Part shown: positions 52,446 through 62,720 of the stretch, piece by piece
Position numbering within the stretch: the stretch's first letter is position 1
How the letters are laid out: each line of letters opens with the position of its first letter
NCBI GenBank assembly: GCA_950022655.1
Contig: OX465590.1
Location: forward strand, 38,329,218 to 38,393,217
DNA from: Alentia gelatinosa
Lineage: Eukaryota > Annelida > Polychaeta > Phyllodocida > Polynoidae
Reading direction: 5' to 3'
Length of the DNA: 64,000 nucleotides
Notes under the pieces: model-generated
What the model saw: the letters and a program-made list of their open reading frames with translations, nothing else
Told to the model about the DNA's origin: nothing
Database searches by the model: none
Position numbers and translations under genes: made by a program

Positions 52446-53651
52446 TGTAATTTACCTTATATTGGAACAACAACACTTGTAGACAATGGATTTACTCATA
52501 TTTATTAGCTCTTCAACTTGAGAAGCCAGAATTTGGCTCAAATGGCCAAAATGTAGGTAAGTTTTGGGAATATGTGAAACCCTTACCTATTTACATATCA
52601 CTTTTTTTTATTATTGGTCATAGTTTGCATACAATAATGTCGCGGTCTTCCACCATCCCATTTATCATACCTTTGTTTGTTTGACACATACTGACAAAGC
52701 ATTGATTTATGACATATCTAACTAGTTTCGGTATGCTATAACAGAATTAACATAGAACAAGTAGTACAATTACTGAAATTTATGCATTGTGTAGCACATG
52801 CGAGTCATACTGTATGACAGTTTCTATAAAGCTCGCTTACCATCCTTTAAGAGATACAATTATTCATTCTGATATCGTAATAATGATATGATAGACGTTA
52901 TAAATACATATATGTCCAAAATTGCAAGACATGATAAATTAAGCCAATATACAATCATGTAACCCTACAATAGTTCTAAAAGTAAGCTGGTCACCCCTAA
53001 ATTGGGAGAATAAACATATTAGGGAGGAATTCTTTACCCAATGTAAGCCTTCTATGGCATAGATCAGATTCCAATATAGGTCTTATAAGGCCATTAAAAA
53101 AAAAACTTGTTTCTCATCACCAAGCCATGAAAAATATGACGAGGGCGCTTTTTTTTCTATTTTTTTTTTCTTGCTATATCAAAGATGGCTTTTGAAGTGT
53201 CATAAAATGGGCCTCAGACATACATTACAACCCCACATAAGCGGACACCGCTTACACGGGGTGTCTGCTTTCGCGGGGTTTCCAGATTTTTATTGGCTAT
53301 ACATTTAATGCATCCTTGACATCAGGAGCTTTAATTGATACTAAATACACATACCTTTCATAATTTCTATCAAGGTTCATCTATTTAAAAAAAAAAATCT
53401 TCTAAAATCGTTTTTTCTGATGCGCGCGGTGATGAGAAACAAGTTGGTTTTTTTGAGCGGCCTAACCATTATACTTTATTTCTTGTCTTCCAACACTAGA
53501 TAGTTTGCTTCAATAAGCATGTTGAAAAAACTATCAAACTAGCCTCACATAAAGTTTAGTTACTGGCATGTCATTTAATGAATTGAATTTTCAAATGCTC
53601 TAGTTTCAAAGTTACAAGACCCAGGGTAGAAGGTTGTAAAGTAAGTGCATT
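52446..53651. other. Unassigned AT-rich stretch
   Basis: No gene supported. GCGGACACCGCTTACACGGG / GTGTCTGCTTTCGCGGGG (53240-53280) contains the small inverted pair GGACACC/GGTGTCC, recalling a hairpin. The rest is featureless. Confidence 0.45.
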
Positions 53652-54056
53652 ATTAGAGCGTGCTTGCACGCCTATATACATCATCTAGAGCTTAGAGTCA
53701 GGGTTAGAGTGGTCACATTGAACTTTCAGTGTGCTTCCAGAAAACTATCCCTTTACTATCTGCATGCTGTTCCCTGTGATAGTGAGAACACAGCAGGGAG
53801 CCAGTGTCTCAGGGTCTTAGAAGTGTGCCCAGCTGACCATGACAAATCACTCAAGACCGAAATACCTCATTGACCCACTGTTTTTTATATGTTTTGATCC
53901 TAGACTCAGGCAGTTAGAGAAATGGCAAGTTGACTGGGTGCAAGTGGGTTGTAGAAAACTATCCATAGGCTAAATCTAACTCAGACCTTTTATTTGTTAT
54001 ACGTTTATAATTGCACGTTCATTCATCTATGATGAACTTACTTTTTGCTCCTAGTA
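53652..54056 (+). mobile_element. Helentron-like element, family G, copy 7 (intact)
   Basis: TTAGAGCGTGCTTGCACGCC to TTCATCTATGATGAAC ... TTTTGCTCCTAG|T. Uninterrupted, about 405 bp. It preserves the region (GACCGAAATACCTCATTGAC) that is split by the retrocopy in copy 5, so it serves as its empty-site reference. Confidence 0.8.
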
Positions 54057-55195
54057 TAGAGTGCCAACACTGTGGAACTCCCCGAGTCGGTACTTGTGTA
54101 ATATTCACAATCACCATACTTCTAGAACGTCAATTAAGGAAAATTAATTGGTCCAAACCACTAATGAAGAAGTTTAAGGACTTTTCTTTTCTCAACATAG
54201 AAAAAATGAATTAATAAAAATGTTTAATAAATGGACACAAGACTGGCGTTCTTAGATAACAATAGGCAATGTGGTTAGTTAGGCCTTGGATAAGCCAGCT
54301 TAAGACATCGGATATAGTTTCATAAATTAAAATATTAAAAAAAAGAAAGCAAGACCGTAGTTTCTCTTCTAAAGTATCTAATATTGTATTACAACTAAGC
54401 GGTATAACACGCTACTGAAATGTCCTACAGATTAATTGTACGAGTACAATAAATATAAATGTTTTTTGCTTTAATTAGGCACAGTGTATCGCGTCCATCT
54501 ATCAGGTAAAATTGGCCTGTTCCATACTGGTCTACTCTTTTTTTCTATTTCGAGAGACTACTGCTCTCTTTACTTAAGCTTCTCCTGATTCTTTCCACTG
54601 GCAAATATCCTTATATGGTCTGAGAAATAATGATTTAAACTTCCATGTTTTGAAATATATGTGCATAGTGTATAATTATGGTCGATCAAACTATTGCCCT
54701 TTTTTAAAAGATAAGAGGTCTTTGACATGCTGAGGTCATTATTGTTTATGAAAGATTTATTGATTTAATATTTATTGCATCTATATGTTCTGATGTTAAC
54801 ATTCAAGTTCGATCATTAGCCGAAAGAATTCATGCAAATAAAATAAATTCTATCTAGTATAAACTCAGATATAAATGTTACCCTGATATCGCCATTTCTT
54901 TAAATTAGTGATTTCGTTATGAAATAAGCATGAATTGGGAAATGACCTGTGACAAAACTTATAACAATAGAAAGCTAGAATTTCATTTTCTATGTTGTAT
55001 TGCATTGCTAAACGAAAATAGTAATGTGATATCCCATTGATTTGATGCTCAATAATAAGGCTCGTATCTGAATGCTATAATACAAAAACTGGATGATAAC
55101 TATATTCCTTTGCCATTTACAGTAAAATAATGAAAACCTGTGTAGCTTGTATCCAGACTGTACCTCTATCACAAATGAAATAAAGTGCTCCTGCT
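54057..55195. other. Unassigned AT-rich stretch
   Basis: No coding or repeat signal recognised. Confidence 0.45.
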
Positions 55196-55662
55196 TTAAA
55201 GACAAATGCTGGTAGTTGGCTGATTTCTAAATTCATTTGAGTTTTGCAAATAACTCTGGATAATACAAGTTCCATATATCAGCAAATAGAAAATGCATAA
55301 AAAATGGCATGTCACCATGCTAACCTTTATGGGAGGGCCATCTGAAAATGTAAGTGCTTAACTATTGGTGTCTATGGGAAAATGCAATATTTTCACTTTG
55401 TTGCTAAATGACACTGATGTTCTATTGCTATCTTCAAATAATTCTGGATTATGATATTTGGGAACGTGTACAAATGAGAAATGCTAAAATAAATACTATG
55501 TCACCATGCTAATTTCTATGGGAAGGCCATCTGAAGAAGGTAAGTGCCTATCTATTGGTGTCTGTGGGAAACTGCTACATTTTCATGAAATCAGATGGCT
55601 GCCCCAGTGTTTATTTAGTAGCAACAGGGGGAGCTTCGACACCTACCCGCATTTGTCTTTAA
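55196..55662. mobile_element. TIR element, family O, copy 2 (inverted relative to copy 1)
   Basis: TTAA-AGACAAATGCTGGTAGTT to CTACCCGCATTTGTCT-TTAA, 467 bp. Duplicated interior modules as in copy 1: CATGGTGACATAG-type words at about 55312 and 55500, each followed by GGGA(G/A)GGCCATCTGAA. Small indels distinguish the two copies. Confidence 0.8.
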
Positions 55663-55886
55663 ACAGAGCTTGGCCAGGGCAGTTCATAAATGGGCCAATT
55701 ATCCACTGATAGGACGCTTGAACGAGGTGATTTTTCTACGTAATGACTCAAGAAAAACAAGACCTCTTTATTCATTTGTAGAACTACATCACCTTTGGGA
55801 GTTTAACGACATGTACCGTTTCTGAATTTCGAGATATTTTAACGAGTGATGGAACATCGACTATAATGCTCTCCCAGTCTACCTAA

Positions 55887-56295
55887 AGTCCGATGCACAC
55901 CAATCGATTCGGGGTTGAACGATTAGTTCCTAAATTATATAGGAGTCTGTGAACTTGTTGCAGGCAAATAACATAACCCGTCACTCGACTGGCGGCCCGT
56001 GTCAGCCACCCGAAGGGGGGTATTTCCAATCTTCCGTTTTTGCCGACTGGATTTATCAACATGTTGAAATTCTTTTGGCAAGCGATTTAGGAACAATGAC
56101 CAACAACTCATTGGTGACAAAATAACATCTCAAGGGGGGGGGGTGACTAATTGTTGGTTGACCCTTGCCTAGCTGTCCAATATTTACTGACTAGGGCCAA
56201 CTCCGTTAACATGCCTCTCCTAGGACAAAGTACTGTTCCTTTGTCGCTGACAAAGGTACATTATTGTTCGGAAATTGGTAGATGTGCATTGGACT
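55887..56295. mobile_element. TIR element, family C, copy 5 (long subfamily)
   Basis: AGTCCGATGCACACCAATCG to TTGGTAGATGTGCATTGGACT, flanked by TAA (55884-55886) and TTA (56296-56298). Shares CAACATGTTGA, GACTGGATTTATC and ACTAATTGTTGG with copy 4. A run of nine or more G lies near 56133. Confidence 0.75.
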
Positions 56296-56512
56296 TTATG
56301 TTCTATGTCAATATTTTCTCCCTGTGTGTATGGCTCAATCCTCTGCAGATTTACTTCATTCCTGGATAACTAGTTGTAGTTATCCCTGGTAAGTAATGTT
56401 TCCTTAACTATTACTTTCAGTGGCTTCTTCTGTAATAGCCCAGTTAAGGACCTGTTCCACTGTGCTGCCCGTGAATCCGACGTCGTCTGACGTCTGTCAA
56501 ACATGCTTATTA

Positions 56513-56798
56513 TAGAGGACAAAGTTTAGGGTCAGAGCTCATATCCCTTCAAGTTTTAATTGCGTAGTAATTCACAAGGTGAAGCCGCATGAATTACGTA
56601 GCAATTCAATCGAGATGGGATCGAGCTCTGACCTCAAACTGAAGTAGGTTTCTGAATTTCTCCCACCCTTCACATTTACTATTTGGCTAATCTTTGTGAC
56701 ATAATCCTCCATTGAGTATTTTTCAGATACTTCATTGGCGTTGGATATGAGTTCCTAATGTTAAGTCTATCGGGAAAAAGTACAAGGGGTGAAATAAA
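56513..56798. mobile_element. Two-hairpin repeat, family D'', copy 4
   Basis: TATAGAGGACAAAGTTTAGG; TCAGAGCTCATATCCC facing GGGATCGAGCTCTGA; apex CAAGGTGAAGCCGCATG; tail ends CAAGGGGTGAAATAAA. F copy 7 follows at once, as F copy 4 follows D'' copy 3. Confidence 0.7.
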
Positions 56799-56802
56799 TA
56801 CA

Positions 56803-56948
56803 CAATATTACCATGATTTCGATATGAGTGGCCGTATTCTCCGCGTAGTTGACATGCAGTAAAACTGAGCATTAGCAAGGAGTATTACATAGTGTCAACT
56901 ACAAGGAGAATACGGCCACACAGATCGAAATCATGGTAATCTTGTATT
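56803..56948. mobile_element. Foldback element, family F-like, copy 7
   Basis: AATATTACCATGATTTCGAT faces ATCGAAATCATGGTAAT; GTGGCCGTATTCTCCGCGTAGTTGAC-type arm faces GTCAACTACAAGGAGAATAC. A homologous arm word (GTCGTATTCTCCGCGTAGTT) also occurs alone near 41758. Confidence 0.65.
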
Positions 56949-57529
56949 TATTACTCACCTTTCGATTAATTATTAGGAAAAAAAACTTGGAAATAATTAG
57001 AAATTCGACCCGAGCGTCATGCATTGTTTGTATGAATTGGTTACTATAATGCCCGTCAGGTGGCCCAAAAAGCCGTTTTCTCCTAGGAGATTCCGGAGGT
57101 CCGTATTCTACACAGTAGCGATCTGTAGGCTCCATAGGCTTAGCATGGAGACTCCGTATTAGGTGGGTAATAAAATATACAAACCCGTAGGCCTGTCCAA
57201 CGGCCCATATTGCTTGGCGGTCATGTGAGCGACGTTTGCAGGCTTCCGATAAAAGCTATGGTATTAGCTTTTACTGCCCCCCACCTGTTTCACCGCCGTT
57301 CGACCGACGCTGTTTAGCGTGTGGTATGTTCCACTACATCAAGTCCTATCCCTGCCTGACACATACATGACGTACGACAGTCTTATGGTAGCTGTATGAT
57401 TCTCTTTTGTGGCTGTGCAACAAAAATAGACTGTGATGGTTGCTATAACCATTGTTTCTCTGTAGTAGCCCATGTGCAGACATACTAAGCAGTTTAAAAT
57501 ACCCATGTTATGGCTGGCACCATGGAGTT

Positions 57530-57705
57530 GTCCCATTACACTAAGTCCATATAAGGAATAGAGTAGACCCAGTAGCCAATGACTGCATTCGCAGCAAACC
57601 ACGACCTTCACCCTGACCTCCTTACATGATATTTTCTAGCGCCTTGGGACGCTTCTTGAGTCGAGAGTTGACCTACAATCTAATGGGCCACAACCACCCT
57701 CCTGG
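57530..57705 (-). repeat. Repeat U, copy 2
   Basis: Reverse complement of 25495-25690: GTAGCCAATGACTGCATTCG, GCAAACCACGACCTTCACCC, GGCCACAACCACCCTCC. The short minus-strand open frame here is incidental. Confidence 0.65.
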
Positions 57706-57719
57706 ATAGGACTATGCTC

Positions 57720-58184
57720 TTTATCTCACCCATGGTATTTTTGTCCCACAGGCTTAACTCTTTTTAAGTGATCTTTATTTGGTTCAATGAATGACACATT
57801 GCTCTTCCAGTCAAATGTAGATCGGTCTATGTTATAACATATATAGACAGTGATAAACCAGTTCTGTTTTTGGTATATATAATGACAGACACAGATGATG
57901 AATAGCAGACCTAGTGGTAACTCGTTCTCCATATCCCTGTGTGGATTACAGTCCATTCTCCATGATCTAAGACGTCATATATCCAGTGTGTTGTCCCTTC
58001 TTTTAGTGTGTACAGGGGTGAGATAAATGCAGAAAGCGACTCATTTTGATCAATCTCATCATTTTTCAACTGGTTTGATTGCACTTCATGATATTCACTT
58101 GCCTTTGCTTCATCCATAGCGCACTGTCACAAACTTGTGGAGATTGACGACTTTGACAAAAACTTGTTGGTTTCTTCTTTATTC
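57720..58184. mobile_element. Family D, copy 5, with internal insertion
   Basis: TTTATCTCACCCATGGTATT ... CTTAACTC, then about 130 bp absent from other D copies (57768-57905), then GTAACTCGTTCTCCATATCC ... TACAGGGGTGAGATAAATGC, a head with AAACTTGTGGAGATTGACG, end GGTTTCTTCTTTA. Confidence 0.65.
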
Positions 58185-58284
58185 CTCAAACAACTAGGGA
58201 CCAATAATATATGGAGACATTGTTAGTGTGCAGATACAATCACTATTCCCAAATTTCATGAAAAATGTCAAAACCTGTTGGGGT

Positions 58285-59012
58285 GACCTTGAGAATATGA
58301 CCTTGACATTAGTACAAGGTCATCACATGGCACACTCTTAAGGAATTCTCATGGATATCAATATCTATGCTGAATCCAATTACTGCAATAGATGGTTAAC
58401 CATGGTAGTATTGTCAGATTTGTCACCAAATATCCAAAATGTTATGGTTGACCTTGGGGATATGACCTTGACATTGGGTCAAGGTCATTATCTGGGTAGG
58501 TTTTGGAACTTTAGCTATGCAGCCTTCATCATGTCCAATGTGAAACCCATACTTGTAATAGCTAATGAAATATTCACAATCTAGTTTAGAAGTTGAATAT
58601 GACTTTTGCTGTTTCACTAAGGATTTCTATACAGTTTTCATTAATTCTTTCTTAAGTGGATTAGGTATGTGTTTTATATGGTCTATATGGGTGAATAGCA
58701 TACCAAATTGAAGCTATTGGTTCAGGGAATAATACTGAATTGTTTCTTTATCAAGTTTCTGATACGTATGGTTGCCATGGCAACTGAAACATACCCATTT
58801 GCAAAAATAGGCAAAAAATTGATGTTTGACCTTGAATTCAGTGACCTTGACCTTGACCCAAGGTCATTTACATTTGCATACTTAAAGACTTTGATGGGGT
58901 ATATATGTTCATTCAATATGAACCTCCTAGCTCATAAAGGGTCAGAGTAGGGAGCACATCTGTCTTAAAAATTGAGATCTCTGTAATTTTAGTTACCTTG
59001 ACCTTTGACCTC
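58285..59012. repeat. Degenerate repeat rich in AGGTCA half-sites
   Basis: GACCTTGAC and its complement GTCAAGGTC occur many times: GACCTTGACATTAGTACA, GACCTTGACATTGGGTCAAG, GTGACCTTGACCTTGACCCA. The spacing suggests loosely tandem modules of about 160 bp. Short open frames are incidental. Similar GACCTTGACC-rich repeats are, from memory, common in bivalve and other molluscan genomes, which needs confirming. Confidence 0.6.
58999..59011 (-). promoter_or_regulatory. Perfect DR1 nuclear-receptor motif
   Basis: TGACCTTTGACCT is the complement of AGGTCAAAGGTCA, two AGGTCA half-sites spaced by one base, the consensus for RXR/HNF4-type nuclear receptors. It lies at the end of the half-site-rich repeat, so it may be a by-product of that repeat. 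Confidence 0.4.
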
Positions 59013-59558
59013 AGAAAGAATAGTGATGCTGAAAGGTCTGCAATGCCAGAGCACCCACACTAAAAACTAGAGAGTCTCTAGAATCAAAATCAACTCCGAT
59101 AACCATTGTGGCGAGCCGGCAAGAAAAATCCTATATTTTCAGATCTGCTCCTCTACTATATGTCTCCTTCTTATTATATACACTTACCTGGAAATAATCA
59201 AAAACACCTTATTGCAGCAAGTCACCTGGTACGCAGTGCACGAACTATGGGTTCATGCACAATGTGCAGAATGGATTCTGTACAGCTGGCCAGTAAGTGT
59301 GCGATTTTTGAGCACAGGTAATAAGAATTCTTGCTCCGATAGGAATTGAAACCTACAAATAACGCAAATCAGAAAGATCCCATTGTCTTCCCTCTCCCAT
59401 TTTCGTCAGTAACTTTTGTATTCTTCTCTTGCCTTTATGGAGTTGTGTTTCTTGTCCTAAACAGACCTACTCAGAAGCAGCTAAAATAACATTTTAGAAC
59501 GAATACTAGAGAACTCGACTCGTAACGAACTCGACCCGTAAAAACCTCAACCCTTAGA

Positions 59559-60631
59559 CTGCACGAAAAGCACTATTTTACATATATATACGCCATTGCG
59601 ATAACGCACGTATCAGCTGTATCGTGGCTTGTTTATACTTGTATACACCTCTTATACGTGTCTATGTTTCGGGCGTCTACAAGACAGTTTCCATATGTAG
59701 ACGCGCGCGACTTGGCTGTCTTTCACGCCTGGCGTATTTAAGATAAAATATACTCTGCGCAACATATATATACGCCAGGCGTATATATGATACCAAAAAA
59801 AAAAAAGTGCGACCCGCGGCCCACCCGGGCCTGTGGGTGTTGGTAGAGGATACACCAACACTGACCCGCCACCCGCGACCTCCCAACCCCACCCCCTACC
59901 GCCCCCCCACCACCCCACGCCACCCCCAGCCAGCCTCAGTGAGAAGCCCCCCGCTGCCCGCCGGCCACCGCCCACCGCCCACCGCAAGCCGCGTTTGTAC
60001 AGGTTGACTCAGTGGGAAACCCTCCCCCATCCTCCATCGCCCGCCCATGCCCGTCGCTGCCCGCCGCGAGGTGTTATGGTGTCGGCGGGGGCCGGGTAGA
60101 CATGTGGTGTGAATGCGACCACATTCACACCTGTGCGGTCGTATTCGCAGGGGGTAAGATGATTTCAGTAGTTAGCTATAACCTTGAAGAGGGTGCTTAT
60201 ATGCTAAGCCAAGATTGACCACACATAGGCATGGTGTTTTAAAGTCAAATCTATTAGAAAAACGGTAAAAAAACAACAAATACAAGGTTTATTATGTGTA
60301 ATTAAACAATTCATACTTAATTAGGTTTTTATAAAATAAATTGGTAATATAAGATTGCAATTTTCATATAATACAGACTTGGATGGTTAATAGCAAATGA
60401 AATATGCTACCAGTAGTGTCCCCAAGTGGCAGAGAATGGAACTTTTTGAGATTGGTGTATATACAACGAAATCAGGCGTATATATGACTTATATAAGACC
60501 GCACCATGGACATGTATATACGCCACTAGATAAGGCGTCTACGAGATGGATAACAGGTCTAACTTCTAGACGCAAAATCCTACTGTTAGACGCGTTTCGC
60601 ATACATATGTAAAATAGTGCTTTTCGTGCAG
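59559..60631. mobile_element. TIR element V, about 1.07 kb, C-rich core
   Basis: CTGCACGAAAAGCACTATTT and AAATAGTGCTTTTCGTGCAG are perfect inverted termini of at least 27 bp. Inside both ends lie several copies of a GGCGTATATA/GGCGTCTAC word (for example ACATATATATACGCC, GTATATACGCCACTAG, GGCGTCTACGAGATGG). They look like subterminal transposase-binding sites. No coding frame for a transposase is visible. Confidence 0.65.
59870..60075 (+). repeat. C-rich core of element V
   Basis: Runs of C such as AACCCCACCCCCTACCGCCC dominate. The minus strand therefore satisfies a G-quadruplex pattern, and the plus strand an i-motif pattern. Open frames in several registers (Pro/Arg-rich or Gly/Trp-rich) follow from the lack of T and are rejected. 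A nearby pair GTGTGAATGCGACC / GGTCGTATTCGC (60110-60150) forms an imperfect hairpin. Confidence 0.65.
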
Positions 60632-60810
60632 TGGTAACGAACTCGACCCTTATTAAAAACTCGCTCCGTAACGAAATCAACCCGTTTTGAATCTTCCCAC
60701 AGCAAACATATCATTACAACTGTGAATACACTGTTTACTAGTAGGTATATTATCTTGGCAACAAATCTAGTCTTTTCTGGGGAAGAAAGAAAACTGAAAA
60801 CTCTTTCCTT

Positions 60811-60899
60811 ATCCCTAACCCTAAAACCCTATCCCTATCCCTAATCCGATACTAACCCTAGCCCTAACCTTATCCCTATCCTCACCCTGTCCCTAACCT
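60811..60899 (+). repeat. Degenerate telomere-like repeat (CCCTAA / CCCTAT)n
   Basis: ATCCCTAACCCTAAAACCCT, ATCCCTATCCCTAAT, CTAGCCCTAACCTTATCCC: about 12 imperfect units related to the metazoan telomere repeat TTAGGG. It is an interstitial tract, not a chromosome end, as ordinary sequence continues on both sides. Confidence 0.75.
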
Positions 60900-61171
60900 T
60901 GACCCATCACGTAAACATAATTGGACTAGGTTTCTATATCTCCTGGTTTATTTGTCTAAAATCTAACTAGTCAGATATTTCATTCTATATTAAACTGTCT
61001 CATCCATAAGTATCTGAAACGGCTCGAGTTCTCCTGAGAACTACGGGTCGAGTTCGTTTCGGGTCGAGTCCTCCAGTAACCTATTGACTGAGGTGTTCTA
61101 CTATACATTTGAATTCGAACTTAAATCCTGATTAATTGGTTTCCTATTATATCCTTCATTGTTGCTTTCTT

Positions 61172-61582
61172 TTTAGAGCGTGCTTTCACGCGATATATAC
61201 ATTATCTAGATACCTAGAGGTTAGAGTGGTCACATAATATACTTTCAGCGTGCTGCCAGAAAACTATACCTTCACTATCTGTGTGCTATCCACTGTGATA
61301 GTGTGAAAGGAGCAGGGTACCAGTGTCTCAGGGACTTACAAGCATGCTCATCTGACCATGACCAATCACTAGAGACTGAAATACCTCATTGACCCACTGG
61401 TGCTTGACCTTGATATTGTTGGATCCTAGACTCAGGTGGTTGTAGACATAGCCGGATGACTAGGTTCCATTGGGTTACAGAAAACTATCCATAGACTGAA
61501 TGTAACCCAAACCTTTTAATTGTTATTCATGTATAATTGCACGCTCATTCATCAATGATGAACATTCTATTTGCTCCTAGTT
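61172..61582 (+). mobile_element. Helentron-like element, family G, copy 8 (intact)
   Basis: TTAGAGCGTGCTTTCACGCG to TTCATCAATGATGAAC ... TTTGCTCCTAG|T. CACGCTCATTCATC preserves the inverted GAGCGTGC. About 410 bp, uninterrupted. Confidence 0.8.
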
Positions 61583-61959
61583 CTTTGCTGTTATTGCTCA
61601 TAACTAGTTAAGATTGGATCAAAGAGCGTACATGATACTGCCGTTTGCCCGACGCTCTACAGTGGGGATGACTTATCCCGCGACACCGCCATGCATTCTT
61701 TGGGTGTCGCCGGTTATAGTCTCCCCTGTAATTCACATGGCGCTAATGTAAATGACACATGGAGCTCTCCGGGTGGGGAGGTATAAACAAGCAGAGCTAT
61801 AACGACAGGAACCCGACGCTTCCTTGGGATTGTCGAATGGCTGCCATTCTTCTCATGTATTTTTCATGACGCTCTCCTCCTTTGTCTGTCTCTATCACTC
61901 CCCAAGCGGATGCACGGCATGGACTGCACGGTTCAGTGCTGCTTGGCTCATCTGAGTTA
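61583..61959. other. Unassigned stretch with small inverted pair
   Basis: GCGACACCGCCATGC faces GTGTCGCCGG within 61680-61712. Otherwise no gene or family match. Moderately GC-rich. Confidence 0.4.
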
Positions 61960-62267
61960 AGGCCTGTTTCCATTGGCCGACGAAAAGGGTGGAGACTTTT
62001 TGAGTTACCCAGAAAGTCTGTCGATGGTGCCACGGACTGTGCGTCGGTATAAAAAAATTGATGAGGGTAGTAGATTTCACTCAGTGACCAAGTTTTCCCT
62101 CAGTGGTCGGTGGTGCCACATTGCATAATCTAAGCAGAAAATGTTGTGGGTTATTTCACGAGCTGGGTCGGTTCCTCTGACCGATTCTGGGTCAGCAGTG
62201 CCAAATGTCTGTCGTGGTTCCTGACTGTAGATCGGTGAAGGGGCAATCGGCCAATGGAAACTGGCCT
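61960..62267. mobile_element. TIR element, family B, copy 6
   Basis: AGGCCTGTTTCCATTGGCCG to CGGCCAATGGAAACTGGCCT. The interior matches copies 1 and 4 (GGTGGTGCCACATTGCATAA, CGGTATAAAAAAATTGATGA). Left flank TTA. Confidence 0.75.
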
Positions 62268-62650
62268 CATGCGTAGTCTTCCTTGTGATGGCGCCACTTC
62301 CTAGGATCGTGGCGACTGCTGCGGAGCTTGGCAACTGTCATTGCCTTCATACTCATATAATCTTACATTTATATAACTGAATTTAATCAATATCAAGTAC
62401 ACATAGTCTAAAGGGCCTATATTAACAACACCACCTAGCTTTTCTAATAGTATTTCAATGATAGGACATTGTCACATTATAATATTTACTCACCAGAGGG
62501 CATTACAAACGTTATCCATCAGGAAAAATAACAATAATTTTTTTCTTCTTTTCCCATGATGCTCTCCTAGCTACCATAGTACCCTCGTAACCAAGGTGAC
62601 AGGCACCATATACAACTATATATAAGGGCAGAAACTCTCATCATGACCAT
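62268..62650. other. Unassigned AT-rich stretch
   Basis: No gene or repeat match recognised. Confidence 0.4.
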
Positions 62651-62654
62651 TAAT

Positions 62655-62720
62655 GTCCAAGCCCTGATGAAGGCCACATGTAGGCCGAAAAATATAGGCA
62701 TTTAAAGGACACCTATAAAC
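62655..62720 (+). ncRNA. Hammerhead-ribozyme-like motif with intact core words
   Basis: CTGATGA (62664-62670), a stem-loop AGGCC-ACATGTA-GGCC, then GAAA (62687-62690) reproduces the order and spacing of the hammerhead core and stem II. TATAGG (62693) and CCTATA (62712) can pair as stem III. The expected UH cleavage dinucleotide and a clear stem I are not evident, so activity is doubtful. Motifs of this kind occur in Penelope-like elements and retrozymes. Confidence 0.4.

Larger units (their letters stand above)
59505..61072. mobile_element. Outer element W with GAACTCGACC repeats
   Basis: GAACTCGACTCGTAACGAAC and TCGACCCGTAAAAA near 59511-59542 are inverted as TACGGGTCGAGTTCGTTTCG and GGTCGAGTC near 61043-61070. 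The same words occur in direct orientation at 60635-60690, right of element V. W therefore appears to be the host of V. Boundaries are approximate. Confidence 0.5.

Noticed and set aside
59652..60218. Overlapping Gly-rich and Pro-rich frames
   Set aside because: They derive from the C-rich core of element V and occur in several frames at once.
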